From Saccharum officinarum (taxonomy: Eukaryota > Streptophyta > Magnoliopsida > Poales > Poaceae): a DNA stretch of 64,000 nucleotides. Below the pieces are notes generated by a model that was not told where the DNA came from, did not search any database, and saw nothing but the letters and a program-made list of their open reading frames with translations. Every line of letters begins with the position of its first letter. The stretch's first letter is position 1. The DNA lies in NCBI GenBank assembly GCA_020631735.1, contig CM036179.1, positions 25,101,063-25,165,062 on the forward strand, in the 5' to 3' direction. Positions 44,574-54,872 of the stretch are shown here, in pieces. Both the position numbers and the translations under genes were made by a program.

Positions 44574-46605
44574 TGAAAGCCCAAGTTTAGTTTTGGTAAT
44601 TAATGACACCAAGTTGCTAATGCCATGTGTTAAGTGTTTTGAGTTAGGCATAAGCAACACATGTGATGAAGGTGTATGTGGCAAGGTGTGGTGGCCACAA
44701 GATCACAAATAGATGGTGCATGGACATGAAATGATGATCATGATGAAGATGCACATAAAGGAAGGACATGATGATCAAGTGGAGAAGGATCTAAGAGCTC
44801 AAGGCAAAGGTATAACCATAGGGTTTTCCTTTTGCCGGTCTAAGATGAGTAGAGAAGTGATTGACCGGGTTTAGGATACATGGCCGACTATCAAGAGGGG
44901 CAATCACGGTTAGTTCGGAAATCAAGTGCCACTAGATAAATGTCTTGAGCATATGCATTAGGATCTAGTAAAAAGCTAACATAACGCCTTGAGAAATGAT
45001 TTATGAAATGCTAACACACATGCACATGGTGGTGTACACTTGGTGGTGTTAGCACAGTTTGTGAAGGCGGTGGAGTTTAAGCGGTAGAGAGGGGTTTGGG
45101 TTCCTCTCTCCCTCCCGCCGAGCTTGCGAGGCGGGATTCGGCGCTTTTTGGAGAAGTGAAATGCCTATTTTCTATTGCGCCGGAAGTCGGAAAAGAAACG
45201 GAGGCGAACGGAGGTCACAGAGGTGACCGGACGCTGGACCGGACGCGGTCTCTGCATGACCGGACGCGTCCGGTCAGTGTTCAGCGTCTGTGCGATTTTC
45301 AGTTTGATGATCGGACGCGCAGCGCGTCCGGTCACTGATGACCGGACGCGTCCGGTCATCCAGGGAGCTTACTGGACTCTAATCGGACGCTGGCACTGTG
45401 GCGTCCGGTCAGTTCAACAGCGCGTCCGGTCAGTTCTCCTGAGCGAACCAGAGCGCGCGACCGACGCGTCCGGTCCCTCACGTAACCGGAGCGTCCGGTC
45501 AGGCGTCCAGAAGGGTAGAGCGAAGCGGAGTAACGATCGGATGCGCGGCGCGTCCGGTCACGTGCGATCGGACGCGTCTGGTCTCAACGGGAGCATACTG
45601 GAATGCGATCGGACGCGGGCACTGTCGCGTCCGGTCAATCGGTTCAGCGCGTCCGGTCACGGCAACGGCTAGTTCTGACACGCACTGTTTCTTGCTGTCG
45701 TGTAGTGACCGGACGCGTCCGGTCACCCTGACCGGAGCGTCCAGTCAGTGCGTTTTTCGCTGCGTCGTCTGTAACGGCTAGCTGCGTACCCCTTCGCTAT
45801 AAATAGAGGTTGGCCGGGGTTTGAGGGTAACTCTTGCATATTTTGAGATATAGAGACATACTTTGAGCTAGAGAACAACCCCTCCACTCATCTCTTTGCA
45901 TAGTTGCACATCTTGAGTGAGATTGAGTGAGATTCAAGTGCATTGCTTGAGAGTTGCATTCTAGAGGCACTTGATCTTCGAGTTGCTGCGGATTTCTTGT
46001 TACTCTTCCGTGTTTCCCGACACGGTAGACGGCTTGGAGCAGCGGAGGTGATCGAGCTCGCAATTGGAGATTGTTGGAGCCTTCACCAAGTGTTGTAAGG
46101 GGTTCTTGATCCTTCCCTGCGGGAGTTCGCGAATTGGATACTCTAGTGAAGCTCGTGGCTTGGAGGATCCCCATCTTGTGTGCGGTTGTGCGGCGCCCGC
46201 CGAGGGCTCGACTCTTGATAGTCGATTAGCTCGTGAACCGACAAGTGGGTGTATCGCCACAACGGGGAGTAGCTTGCCGGGAAGCAAGTGAACCTCGGGA
46301 TAAATTCTTGTGTCATTCTCTTCCCGAGGATTTCTCTTGTATGATTGATTGATTGGTATTTCTCTTCTCTTCACGGCGGTAGAATCACTCGAAGCTCTTC
46401 TCTCGTATTACTTCTCGTTTCTAGCTTATAGTTGTTGTTGTGTTTAGTGAATAGTCTTGTACTAGACTTGTGTAGGTGGCTTGCTTAATTAGTTAGAGCT
46501 AGTGCTTTTGCCTCGCCACCTTTCGTACTAACTCGTGGTTAAGTAATTCTTGTAGAAGTTTTAATTAGGCTATTCACCCCCCCTCTAGCCTATTTGGACC
46601 TTACA
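44574..46605 (+). repeat. 5' LTR of Sirevirus C
   Basis: 2032 bp, TGAAAGCCCA...GACCTTACA. U3 carries a palindrome array at 45225-45750 with three exact GACCGGACGCGTCCGGTC units and many half units. TATA box TATAAATAG is at 45798-45806. It aligns almost perfectly with 53020-54872: about nine differences by eye, all transitions. Confidence 0.93.
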
Positions 46606-46607
46606 AG

Positions 46608-46620
46608 TGGTATCGGAGCC
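46608..46620 (+). other. Primer binding site of element C
   Basis: TGGTATCGGAGCC two bases after the 5' LTR, matching initiator-Met tRNA except for one G-for-A change shared with element A. Confidence 0.85.
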
Positions 46621-46665
46621 GAGGCACCGTTTATTTGAGGCTTAACAACCTACGGTGAAAAAGAA

Positions 46666-48744
46666 ATGGCTCAATTAAGCTTGCACATCAACAACACCAA
46701 GAAGGCACCTCACTTTGATGGCACAAATTATGCATATTGGAAGGTTAAGATGACCGCACACCTAAAGTCAATCAATAGAGAAGTGTGGAAGGTCACCGAA
46801 ACAAAATTTGAGGTTGCTAATCCGGAAGCACCTACACCGGTGGAAGAGAAGAAGCTCCAATGCAATGACATTGCCATTAGTGCTCTTCATGAGGCATTAG
46901 ATGACAAGACATTTGAGCAAGTAAAGAACATTGAGATTGCTCATGATGCTTGGGCCAAGCTAGAAGAAACATTTGAGGGCACCGAAGGCACAAAGACCGC
47001 CAAAGCATATATCTTGCAAGAAAAATTTTCAAGCTTTAAGATGCAAGATGATGAGAGTGTACCGGAGATGTTTCATAGGTTGCAAGTCATTGTCAATGAG
47101 CTCAAGGCACTTGGTGAGGAGGTCAAGGACAATCAATTCTCTATGAAGTTCTTGAGAAGTCTACCCAAGAGATTTGATACATTGATCACCGTGCTAGTAA
47201 GGACTACATTGAAGGATTCAACTCCTCAACAAATATTTCAAGAAGTGATGACCGACGATTCATATAGAGAAGATGATGAGAAGGATGAGTTGGAAAAGAA
47301 GAAGAAGAAGGAAAATGAGAAGAAGGATGATGAGAAGAAGAAGAGTGTGGCATTCAAAGCCAACACATCCAAGGGCAAATCTAAGATTGAATCATCAAGT
47401 GATGAAGACTCAAGCTCTTGTGATAGTGATGACATTGATGAGAAGATGGCTCTTTTTGTCAAACAATTTGGCAAATTCATGAAGAAGAAGGGCTTTCGTG
47501 CAAGAAGGAGGAAGAACTCTTACAAGAAGAATGAGCATACCATGAGATGCTTTAGATGCCATAGCAAGGACCATCTCATTGCAAAGTGTCCTTATGATAG
47601 TGATGATGAAGATGCTATCAAGAAGGAAAGGAAGAAGCAAAGGAAGAAGCAAGAAAAGAAAGAGAGCTCTTATAAGAAGAAGATTGATTCTCATGTTGCT
47701 ACATGGGATAGTGATGACTCCTCAAGTGATGATGAGGATAACAACAAGAGCAAGAAGAAGGGACATGCTAGCATTGCCATCCAAGAGAAGGTCTCCATCT
47801 TCGACACTCCATCATGCTTCATGGCTAAGGCCGCTAAGGTATCATCCAATGATGAGAGTGATCATGATAATGCTAGTGATAGTGATAGTGATGAAGAGGA
47901 ATTCACTAAAGATGAACTAATCACTATGCTAGAAGATTGCACTCAACATTTTAAAGAATCTAGAAAGGAGTGCAAGGGCTTGCTTAAGGAAAAGAAAAAC
48001 CTTATGCAAGAACTTGATGAGCTTAGGGCATCTTATGAGAGTCTAAAGGTAGACCATAAGAAGCTTCAAAAGTCTCACACTAAGCTAGAAGAAGCTCATT
48101 CCTCTCTAGTTGAAAAATATGAAAACATACCAACTAATGTTGAGAAAGCTAAAACTTGCAACATAGGCATATCATGTGATATAATTGATGAAACTTTTCA
48201 TAAGCCTATTATTGTTGCTTCTACTAACCCTTCATGTAGCTCATCTACATCATCCTCATCTAGTAGTGATGGTTTCACTTGTGACTCCACACTTATAGTA
48301 GAGAATGAAAATCTCAAGAAGGAGGTAAAAGAGCTCAATCACACATTAGCTAAGGCTTATGATGGTGAGGACCGCTTGCTTATGTGCTTGGGTAGCCAAA
48401 GAGCTTCTCTCTACAAAGAGGGATTGGGCTATAACCCCAAGAAAGGCAAGGCCGCTTTTGCTCCTCACAAGACTCGTTTTGTGAAGAACAATGGTAGCTA
48501 TTGCAAAAGTTGCAAACAAGTTGGTCACATAGAGCAACATTGCATGAACAAGAAATCCAATGCAAATGTATCCTCAATCAAGTTTAATTCTTTCTATATG
48601 CTTACCAAGGGTACAAATGGTGTTCATGCTAAGTTCATTGGTGCACCATGGATGGGCTCAAAGAAGAAAGCCATTTGGGTACCAAAGAGCTTAGTCTCTA
48701 ACCTTGGAGGACCCAAACAAGTTTGGGTACCTAAAAAGAATTGA
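46666..48744 (+). CDS. gag: Sirevirus Gag, element C (open)
   Basis: 692 aa, intact. N-terminal Copia Gag region (FDGTNYAYWKVKMTAHL), zinc knuckle CFRCHSKDHLIAKC near residue 300, second knuckle CKSCKQVGHIEQHC near residue 612. Acidic Ser/Asp blocks and Lys/Glu-rich coiled-coil-like segments (about 420-490) lie between. The N-terminus differs clearly from A and B, so C is a separate subfamily. The frame ends in TGA within the 31-nt boundary segment, and pol lies in the +1 frame relative to gag. Confidence 0.95.
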   Translation: MAQLSLHINNTKKAPHFDGTNYAYWKVKMTAHLKSINREVWKVTETKFEVANPEAPTPVEEKKLQCNDIAISALHEALDDKTFEQVKNIEIAHDAWAKLEETFEGTEGTKTAKAYILQEKFSSFKMQDDESVPEMFHRLQVIVNELKALGEEVKDNQFSMKFLRSLPKRFDTLITVLVRTTLKDSTPQQIFQEVMTDDSYREDDEKDELEKKKKKENEKKDDEKKKSVAFKANTSKGKSKIESSSDEDSSSCDSDDIDEKMALFVKQFGKFMKKKGFRARRRKNSYKKNEHTMRCFRCHSKDHLIAKCPYDSDDEDAIKKERKKQRKKQEKKESSYKKKIDSHVATWDSDDSSSDDEDNNKSKKKGHASIAIQEKVSIFDTPSCFMAKAAKVSSNDESDHDNASDSDSDEEEFTKDELITMLEDCTQHFKESRKECKGLLKEKKNLMQELDELRASYESLKVDHKKLQKSHTKLEEAHSSLVEKYENIPTNVEKAKTCNIGISCDIIDETFHKPIIVASTNPSCSSSTSSSSSSDGFTCDSTLIVENENLKKEVKELNHTLAKAYDGEDRLLMCLGSQRASLYKEGLGYNPKKGKAAFAPHKTRFVKNNGSYCKSCKQVGHIEQHCMNKKSNANVSSIKFNSFYMLTKGTNGVHAKFIGAPWMGSKKKAIWVPKSLVSNLGGPKQVWVPKKN

Positions 48745-48757
48745 TCTTGTCTTGTAG
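48727..48757 (+). other. gag-pol boundary segment with GT...AG ends, element C (31 nt)
   Basis: Begins GTACCTAAAAAG after a TGG codon and ends in a pyrimidine-rich CTTGTCTTGTAG. It includes the gag TGA and a TAG closing the pol frame upstream. Removing exactly this segment would make gag and pol one frame, as in A and B despite a different length in each. Confidence 0.7.
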
Positions 48758-51700
48758 GTAAATTACAAAGCCGGAGGAAGGCATTGGGTGCTTGATAGTG
48801 GGTGCACTCAACATATGACCGGAGACTCTTGTATGTTCAATTCAATTGATACAAGTAAAAATGGTGGTTTTGATGCTATCACTTTTGGCAACAACAAGAA
48901 AGGCAAGGTCAAGGGGCTTGGTAAAATTGCTATCACAAATGACATGAGCATATCTAATATGTTGCTAGTTGAGAGCTTGGATTTCAATCTTTTATCGGTG
49001 GCACAACTTTGTGATCTTGGTTTCAAGTGCATATTTGGTAGTGATGATGTTGAAGTCATAAGTGTTGATGGATCAAACTTGATATTCAAAGGATTTAGAC
49101 ATGGTAGCTTATACTTGGTTGACTTCAATGATAGTGAGACACAATTGACATCATGCTTGCTTAGTAAATCTAGTATGGGTTGGTTGTGGCATAGAAGGCT
49201 TGGTCATGTTGGAATGAAACAATTGAACAAACTTTTGAGGCATGACTTAGTTAGAGGATTGAAAGATGTCACTTTTGAAAAGGATAAACTATGTAGTGCT
49301 TGTCAAGCCGGCAAACAAGTTGGAAATTCACATCCTAGTAAAAGTGAAATGAGCACATCAAAAGCATTTGAGCTATTGCACATGGACTTGTTTGGGCCAA
49401 CAACATACACTAGCATTGGTGGCAACAAGTATGGTTTTGTGATTGTGGATGACTACACTAGATACACTTGGGTGCTCTTTCTCTATGACAAGAGTGATGT
49501 TTATGATCTATTCAAGTCTTTTGTCAAGAGGGTGCAAAATGAGTTTGAGACTACCATCAAGAAGATTAGAAGTGACAATGGTAGTGAGTTCAAGAACACA
49601 AGAATTGAAGATTTGTGTGATGATTATGGTATTGGGCATCAATTCTCACCAACATACACTCATCAATCCAATGGTGTAGTTGAAAGGAAAAATAGAACCT
49701 TGATTGATATGGCTAGATCAATGCTTAGTGAATACAATGTGAGTCATTCATTTTGGAGTGAAGCTATCAATACGGCTTGCTATTGTAGTAACCGTCTCTA
49801 TTGCCATAGGAAGCTTGGAAAGACACCATATGAACTATTGAATGGAAGAAAGCCCAACATTGCATACTTTAGAGTGTTTGGTTGCAAATGCTATATTCTC
49901 AAGAAAGGCACTAGATTGAGCAAGTTTGAAAAGAAATGTGATGAAGGGTTCTTACTTGGTTATTCTACCACAAGCAAATCATATAGAGTTTGGAATCTCA
50001 CAAATGGCACCTTGGAAGAAGTTCATGATGTTGAGTTTGATGAAACCCAAGGGTCTCAAAATGAAGCTCAAAACCTTGATGATGTGAGAGGAGATCAATT
50101 ATCAAATGCAATGAAGAACATGGACATTGGTGATATAAGGCCGATGCAAGTTGATGATGATGATATTCATGTGATCAACCAAAGTGTGCAAATTAATACA
50201 AATCAAGCAAGCTCTAGTGGTTCTCATGATGAAGTGCAAGTTCAAGGTCAAACAAGTGAAAGCAATCAACTCCCAATACTCCAACCTACTAGCATTGCAA
50301 GAGATCATCCGTTGGACCAAATCATTGGTGGAATTCAAAGTGGTGTTCAAACTAGATCAAGATTAGCATCCTTTTGTGAGCATTACTCATTTGTCTCATT
50401 AGAAGAACCAAAGAAGATAGAAGATGCATTGAAGGATTCCGATTGGGTGAATGCCATGCATGAAGAACTAAACAACTTTGCTAGAAATCAAGTTTGGAAA
50501 CTTGTTGAGAGGCCAAAGAACTACAATGTGATTGGTACTAAGTGGGTCTTTAGAAACAAGCAAGATCAAGATGGCATGGTTGTAAGGAACAAAGCAAGAT
50601 TAGTAGCACAAGGATACACTCAAGTTGAGGGTCTTGACTTTGGAGAGACATATGCACCGGTTGCAAGATTGGAGGCAATTAGAATCTTATTAGCATATGC
50701 TTGTGCACACAACATCAAGCTCTATCAAATGGATGTCAAGAGTGCATTTCTAAATGGCTACATCAATGAAGAAGTTTATGTTGAGCAACCTCCCGGTTTT
50801 GAAGATGACAAGAAGCCTGACCATGTTTACAAGCTAAAGAAGGCATTGTATGGTTTGAAGCAAGCACCTAGAGCATGGTATGAGAGGTTGAGGGACTTTC
50901 TCCTCTCTAAAGGGTTCAAGATGGGAAAGGTTGACACCACTCTCTTCACCAAGAAGCTTGGAAATGACTTGTTTGTGTTGCAAATCTATGTGGATGACAT
51001 TATCTTTGGATCAACTAACCAAGACTTTTGTGAAGAGTTTGGAAATATGATGGCTAATGAGTTTGAGATGTCTATGATTGGAGAGCTTAGTTACTTCCTT
51101 GGACTTCAAATCAAGCAAATGAAGAATGACACTTTTGTAAGTCAAGGCAAGTACATCAAGGACATGATCAAGAAGTTTGGATTGCAAGATGCTAAGCCAA
51201 TGAGCACACCAATGGGCTCTAATGATCAATTGGGTATTGATAATAGTGGAAATATGGTAGATCAAAAGCAATACCGGTCCATGATTGGAAGTTTGCTCTA
51301 TGTCACCGCTTCTAGGCCGGATGTGATGTTTAGTGTATGCAAGTGTGCAAGATATCAAGCTTCACCTAGAGAAAGTCACTTGAAAGCAACCAAGAGGATA
51401 TTGAGATATCTAAAGGGCACTCATGATGTTGGATTATGGTATCCCAAGGGGTCTAACTTTGAGTTGATTGGATATTCGGACTCCGACTATGGTGGTTGCA
51501 AGATTGATAGAATGAGCACAAGTGGCACTTGTCAATTGCTTGGAAGGTCTCTTGTTTCATGGTCATCAAAGAAACAAAATAGTGTTGCACTATCTACCGC
51601 CGAGGCCGAATACATTAGTGCCGGTAGTTGTTGTGCACAATTGCTTTGGATGAAGGCCACTTTGAATGACTTTGGAATTAAATTCAAGAATGTGCCTTTG

Positions 51701-51940
51701 TTTTGTGATAATGAGAGTGCTATCAAGATGACACAAAATCCGGTTCAACATTCAAGAACAAAGCACATTGACATAAGGCACCACTTCATAAGAGACCATC
51801 AACAAAAGGGTGATATTAGCATTGAGAGCATTGGCACCGAAGATCAACTAGCCGACATCTTTACAAAGCCACTTGATGAAAAGAGATTTTACAAGTTGAA
51901 GAATGAATTGAACATACTTGACTTCTCCAACTTGAAATGA
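48758..51940 (+). CDS. pol: Sirevirus Pol polyprotein, element C (open)
   Basis: 1060 codons plus stop, no interruption. Protease [14 protein letters not shown]-pre-integrase and zinc-binding [20 protein letters not shown]; integrase core [26 protein letters not shown] and [11 protein letters not shown]; reverse transcriptase with [31 protein letters not shown] and YVDD; RNase H with [34 protein letters not shown] and ADIFTKPL. All active-site motifs are present. Near-identical LTRs and open frames point to a recent, possibly still competent insertion. No upstream in-frame ATG is available because TAG precedes the frame directly. Confidence 0.96.
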   Translation, partial: VNYKAGGRHWVLDSGCTQHMTGDSCMFNSIDTSKNGGFDAITFGNNKKGKVKGLGKIAITNDMSISNMLLVESLDFNLLSVAQLCDLGFKCIFGSDDVEVISVDGSNLIFKGFRHGSLYLVDFNDSETQLTSCLLSKSSMGWLWHRRLGHVGMKQLNKLLRHDLVRGLKDVTFEKDKLCSACQAGKQVGNSHPSKSEMSTSKAFELLHMDLFGPTTYTSIGGNKYGFVIVDDYTRYTWVLFLYDKSDVYDLFKSFVKRVQNEFETTIKKIRSDNGSEFKNTRIEDLCDDYGIGHQFSPTYTHQSNGVVERKNRTLIDMARSMLSEYNVSHSFWSEAINTACYCSNRLYCHRKLGKTPYELLNGRKPNIAYFRVFGCKCYILKKGTRLSKFEKKCDEGFLLGYSTTSKSYRVWNLTNGTLEEVHDVEFDETQGSQNEAQNLDDVRGDQLSNAMKNMDIGDIRPMQVDDDDIHVINQSVQINTNQASSSGSHDEVQVQGQTSESNQLPILQPTSIARDHPLDQIIGGIQSGVQTRSRLASFCEHYSFVSLEEPKKIEDALKDSDWVNAMHEELNNFARNQVWKLVERPKNYNVIGTKWVFRNKQDQDGMVVRNKARLVAQGYTQVEGLDFGETYAPVARLEAIRILLAYACAHNIKLYQMDVKSAFLNGYINEEVYVEQPPGFEDDKKPDHVYKLKKALYGLKQAPRAWYERLRDFLLSKGFKMGKVDTTLFTKKLGNDLFVLQIYVDDIIFGSTNQDFCEEFGNMMANEFEMSMIGELSYFLGLQIKQMKNDTFVSQGKYIKDMIKKFGLQDAKPMSTPMGSNDQLGIDNSGNMVDQKQYRSMIGSLLYVTASRPDVMFSVCKCARYQASPRESHLKATKRILRYLKGTHDVGLWYPKGSNFELIGYSDSDYGGCKIDRMSTSGTCQLLGRSLVSWSSKKQNSVALSTAEAEYISAGSCCAQLLWMKATLNDFGIKFKNVPLFCDNESAIKMTQNPVQHSRTKHIDIRHHFIRDHQQKGDISIESIGTEDQLADIFTKPLDEKRFYKLKNELNILDFSNLK

Positions 51941-53005
51941 GTGCACCCCCACATTCTTATATGACATGCCTCTCCTCCAACATAGCAAGGTAAAGTTGTT
52001 TGGCATATCATTCATACTTTGCTAAGGACATGTTTAGAACATATAGACATATTTGCATGACAAATAAGCTCATTCATGAAAATCAAATGATTTTGATGTA
52101 TATATGGTACCACTATTGCTTCTATATTTGATTGATCTAGTGGTAGCATATGACATGTTTATGGGCTTGCATACCTAGTGTTGAATCTAGAAAATAAGCT
52201 CATGATGTGTAATTCAACATGGTCAAGATAACCCTTATACTTTATGAGGTGTGAAAAAGCTCGTCCTTGGATCAAACCGAATTACATATTCTAGGCAAGT
52301 AATCTAGATTGAACCATAATTTAGACTCCCTCATAATTGATTGACTTATCTCTCACTAAAATTGGCACCTTTTTGGTGATTGTTGACAAAGGGGGAGAGA
52401 AAAGTCACAAAGATATTGCAAAGAGAAATAAGATATAATAAGGGGGAGAGAAAAGTCACAGGGGAGAGAAAAGTTACAAAGGGAGAGAAATCAAAGGATC
52501 AATTAAATTTGAGCACACAAGTAGGGGGAGCAAGCTCATGGATTATTTGTTGCATTTGTATGTGCATTAACATGATAAATTGTTGCATTGCAAAGCTTAA
52601 ATTCATATTCATGATTGTTTGGTGTTTGCTAGAAATAGAACTTGAATGATGATTTGTTGAGAGTAGCTTTACAAGCGGTATCTAGACACCTTGGCTTATA
52701 ATGTTGATCTGATAGGGTACTTTAGTGTTTGTGATCTTTACAAGTGATGTATTACAAATGGTGTCTAGCTACGTCGATGCTAAGGATGGTATATAAAGGC
52801 AACTCCGATTGGTATCACGCTTCAAAGGTCCATTCTATATACCTTAGCATCAATTTGATAGTAGTAACTCTCCCAAAATTCAAATCAATACATATGTGCA
52901 TAATTGAACCAAACTCATGGAAGCACATATGTAGGGGGAGCTAATACTATCGAAATTGAAAATTGATTTCATTTCATATCTTTATGATGGTTGTCATCAA
53001 TTACC
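51941..53005 (+). other. Non-coding region of C with repeated polypurine motifs
   Basis: About 1.1 kb with no env-like frame. AAAGGGGGAGAGAAAAGTCAC and related GGGGAGAGAAAAGT words repeat at about 52388, 52440, 52460 and 52480, with GTAGGGGGAGC at about 52523 and 52931. This is a chain of polypurine-tract-like motifs ahead of the main tract. Confidence 0.75.
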
Positions 53006-53019
53006 AAAAAGGGGGAGAT
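53006..53019 (+). other. Main polypurine tract of element C
   Basis: AAAAAGGGGGAGAT immediately before the 3' LTR (TGAAAGCCC). Primer for plus-strand DNA synthesis. Confidence 0.9.
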
Positions 53020-54872
53020 TGAAAGCCCAAGTTTGGTTTTGGTAATTAATGACACCAAGTTGCTAATGCCATGTGTTAAGTGTTTTGAGTTAGGCATAAG
53101 CAACACATGTGATGAAGGTGTATGTGGCAAGGTGTGGTGGCCACAAGATCACAAATAGATGGTGCATGGACATGAAATGATGATCATGATGAAGATGCAC
53201 ATAAAGGAAGGACATGATGATCAAGTGGAGAAGGATCTAAGAGCTCAAGGCAAAGGTATAACCATAGGGTTTTCCTTTTGCCGGTCTAAGATGAGTAGAG
53301 AAGTGATTGACCGGGTTTAGGATACATGGCCGACTATCAAGAGGGGCAATCACGGTTAGTTCGGAAATCAAGTGCCACTAGATAAATGTCTTGAGCATAT
53401 GCATTAGGATCTAGTAAAAAGCTAACATAACGTCTTGAGAAATGATTTATGAAATGCTAACACACATGCACATGGTGGTGTACACTTGGTGGTGTTAGCA
53501 CAGTTTGTGAAGGCGGTGGAGTTTAAGCGGTAGAGAGGGGTTTGGGTTCCTCTCTCCCTCCCGCCGAGCTTGCGAGGCGGGATTCGGCGCTTTTTGGAGA
53601 AGTGAAATGCCTATTTTCTATTGCGCCGGAAGTCGGAAAAGAAACGGAGGCGAACGGAGGTCACAGAGGTGACCGGACGCTGGACCGGACGCGGTCTCTG
53701 CATGACCGGACGCGTCCGGTCAGTGTTCAGCGTCTGTGCGATTTTCAGTTTGATGATCGGACGCGCAGCGCGTCCGGTCACTGATGACCGGACGCGTCCG
53801 GTCATCCAGGGAGCTTACTGGACTCTAATCGGACGCTGGCACTGTGGCGTCCGGTCAGTTCAACAGCGCGTCCGGTCAGTTCTCCTGAGCGAACCAGAGC
53901 GCGCGACCGGCGCGTCCGGTCCCTCACGTAACCGGAGCGTCCGGTCAGGCGTCCAGAAGGGTAGAGCGAAGCGGAGTAACGATCGGATGCGCGGCGCGTC
54001 CGGTCACGTGCGATCGGACGCGTCTGGTCTCAACGGGAGCATACTGGAATGCGACCGGACGCGGGCACTGTCGCGTCCGGTCAATCGGTTCAGCGCGTCC
54101 GGTCACGGCAACGGCTAGTTCTGACACGCACTGTTTCTTGCTGTCGTGTAGTGACCGGACGCGTCCGGTCACCCTGACCGGAGCGTCCAGTCAGTGTGTT
54201 TTTCGCTGCGTCGTCTGTAACGGCTAGCTGCGTACCCCTTCGCTATAAATAGAGGTTGGCCGGGGTTTGAGGGTAACTCTTGCATATTTTGAGATATAGA
54301 GACATACTTTGAGCTAGAGAACAACCCCTCCACTCATCTCTTTGCATAGTTGCACATCTTGAGTGAGATTGAGTGAGATTCAAGTGCATTGCTTGAGAGT
54401 TGCATTCTAGAGGCACTTGATCTTCGAGTTGCTGCGGATTTCTTGTTACTCTTCCGTGTTTCCCGACACGGTAGACGGCTTGGAGCAGCGGAGGTAATCG
54501 AGCTCGCAATTGGAGATTGTTGGAGCCTTCACCAAGTGTTGTAAGGGGTTCTTGATCCTTCCCTGCGGGAGTTCACGAATTGGATACTCTAGTGAAGCTC
54601 GTGGCTTGGAGGATCCCCATCTTGTGTGCGGTTGTGCGGCGCCCACCGAGGGCTCGACTCTTGATAGTCGATTAGCTCGTGAACCGACAAGTGGGTGTAT
54701 CGCCACAACGGGGAGTAGCTTGCCGGGAAGCAAGTGAACCTCGGGATAAATTCTTGTGTCATTCTCTTCCCGAGGATTTCTCTTGTATGATTGATTGATT
54801 GGTATTTCTCTTCTCTTCACGGCGGTAGAATCACTCGAAGCTCTTCTCTCGTATTACTTCTCATTTCTAGCT
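53020..54872 (+). repeat. 3' LTR of Sirevirus C, truncated at its right end
   Basis: Matches 44574-46440 almost exactly, then breaks at TTTCTAGCT. The last roughly 165 bases of the LTR, including the CA terminus, are missing. The break joins an inverted LTR piece at an AGCT (54869-54872) present in both partners. The palindrome array is at 53680-54200; the TATAAATAG box is at about 54244. Confidence 0.92.

Noticed and set aside
45175..45672. 165-codon frame rich in GHVRSDASG/DRTRPV words in the Sirevirus LTR (also 53621-54118 and shorter ones in other LTRs)
   Set aside because: It is produced by the repeated GACCGGACGCG palindrome words, which stay open in several frames. It lies in U3 before the TATA box and has no domain.
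45225..45750. Regularly spaced palindromic repeats resembling a CRISPR array
   Set aside because: The units are irregularly spaced, vary in sequence, lie inside LTRs of a plant retrotransposon, and have no cas genes nearby.
48700..48800. Programmed -1 or +1 ribosomal frameshift between gag and pol
   Set aside because: The required shift would differ in each of the three copies, and TAG closes the pol frame immediately upstream in all of them.
51941..53005. env-like ORF between pol and 3' LTR (known in some Sireviruses)
   Set aside because: No frame of useful length exists there in B or C.
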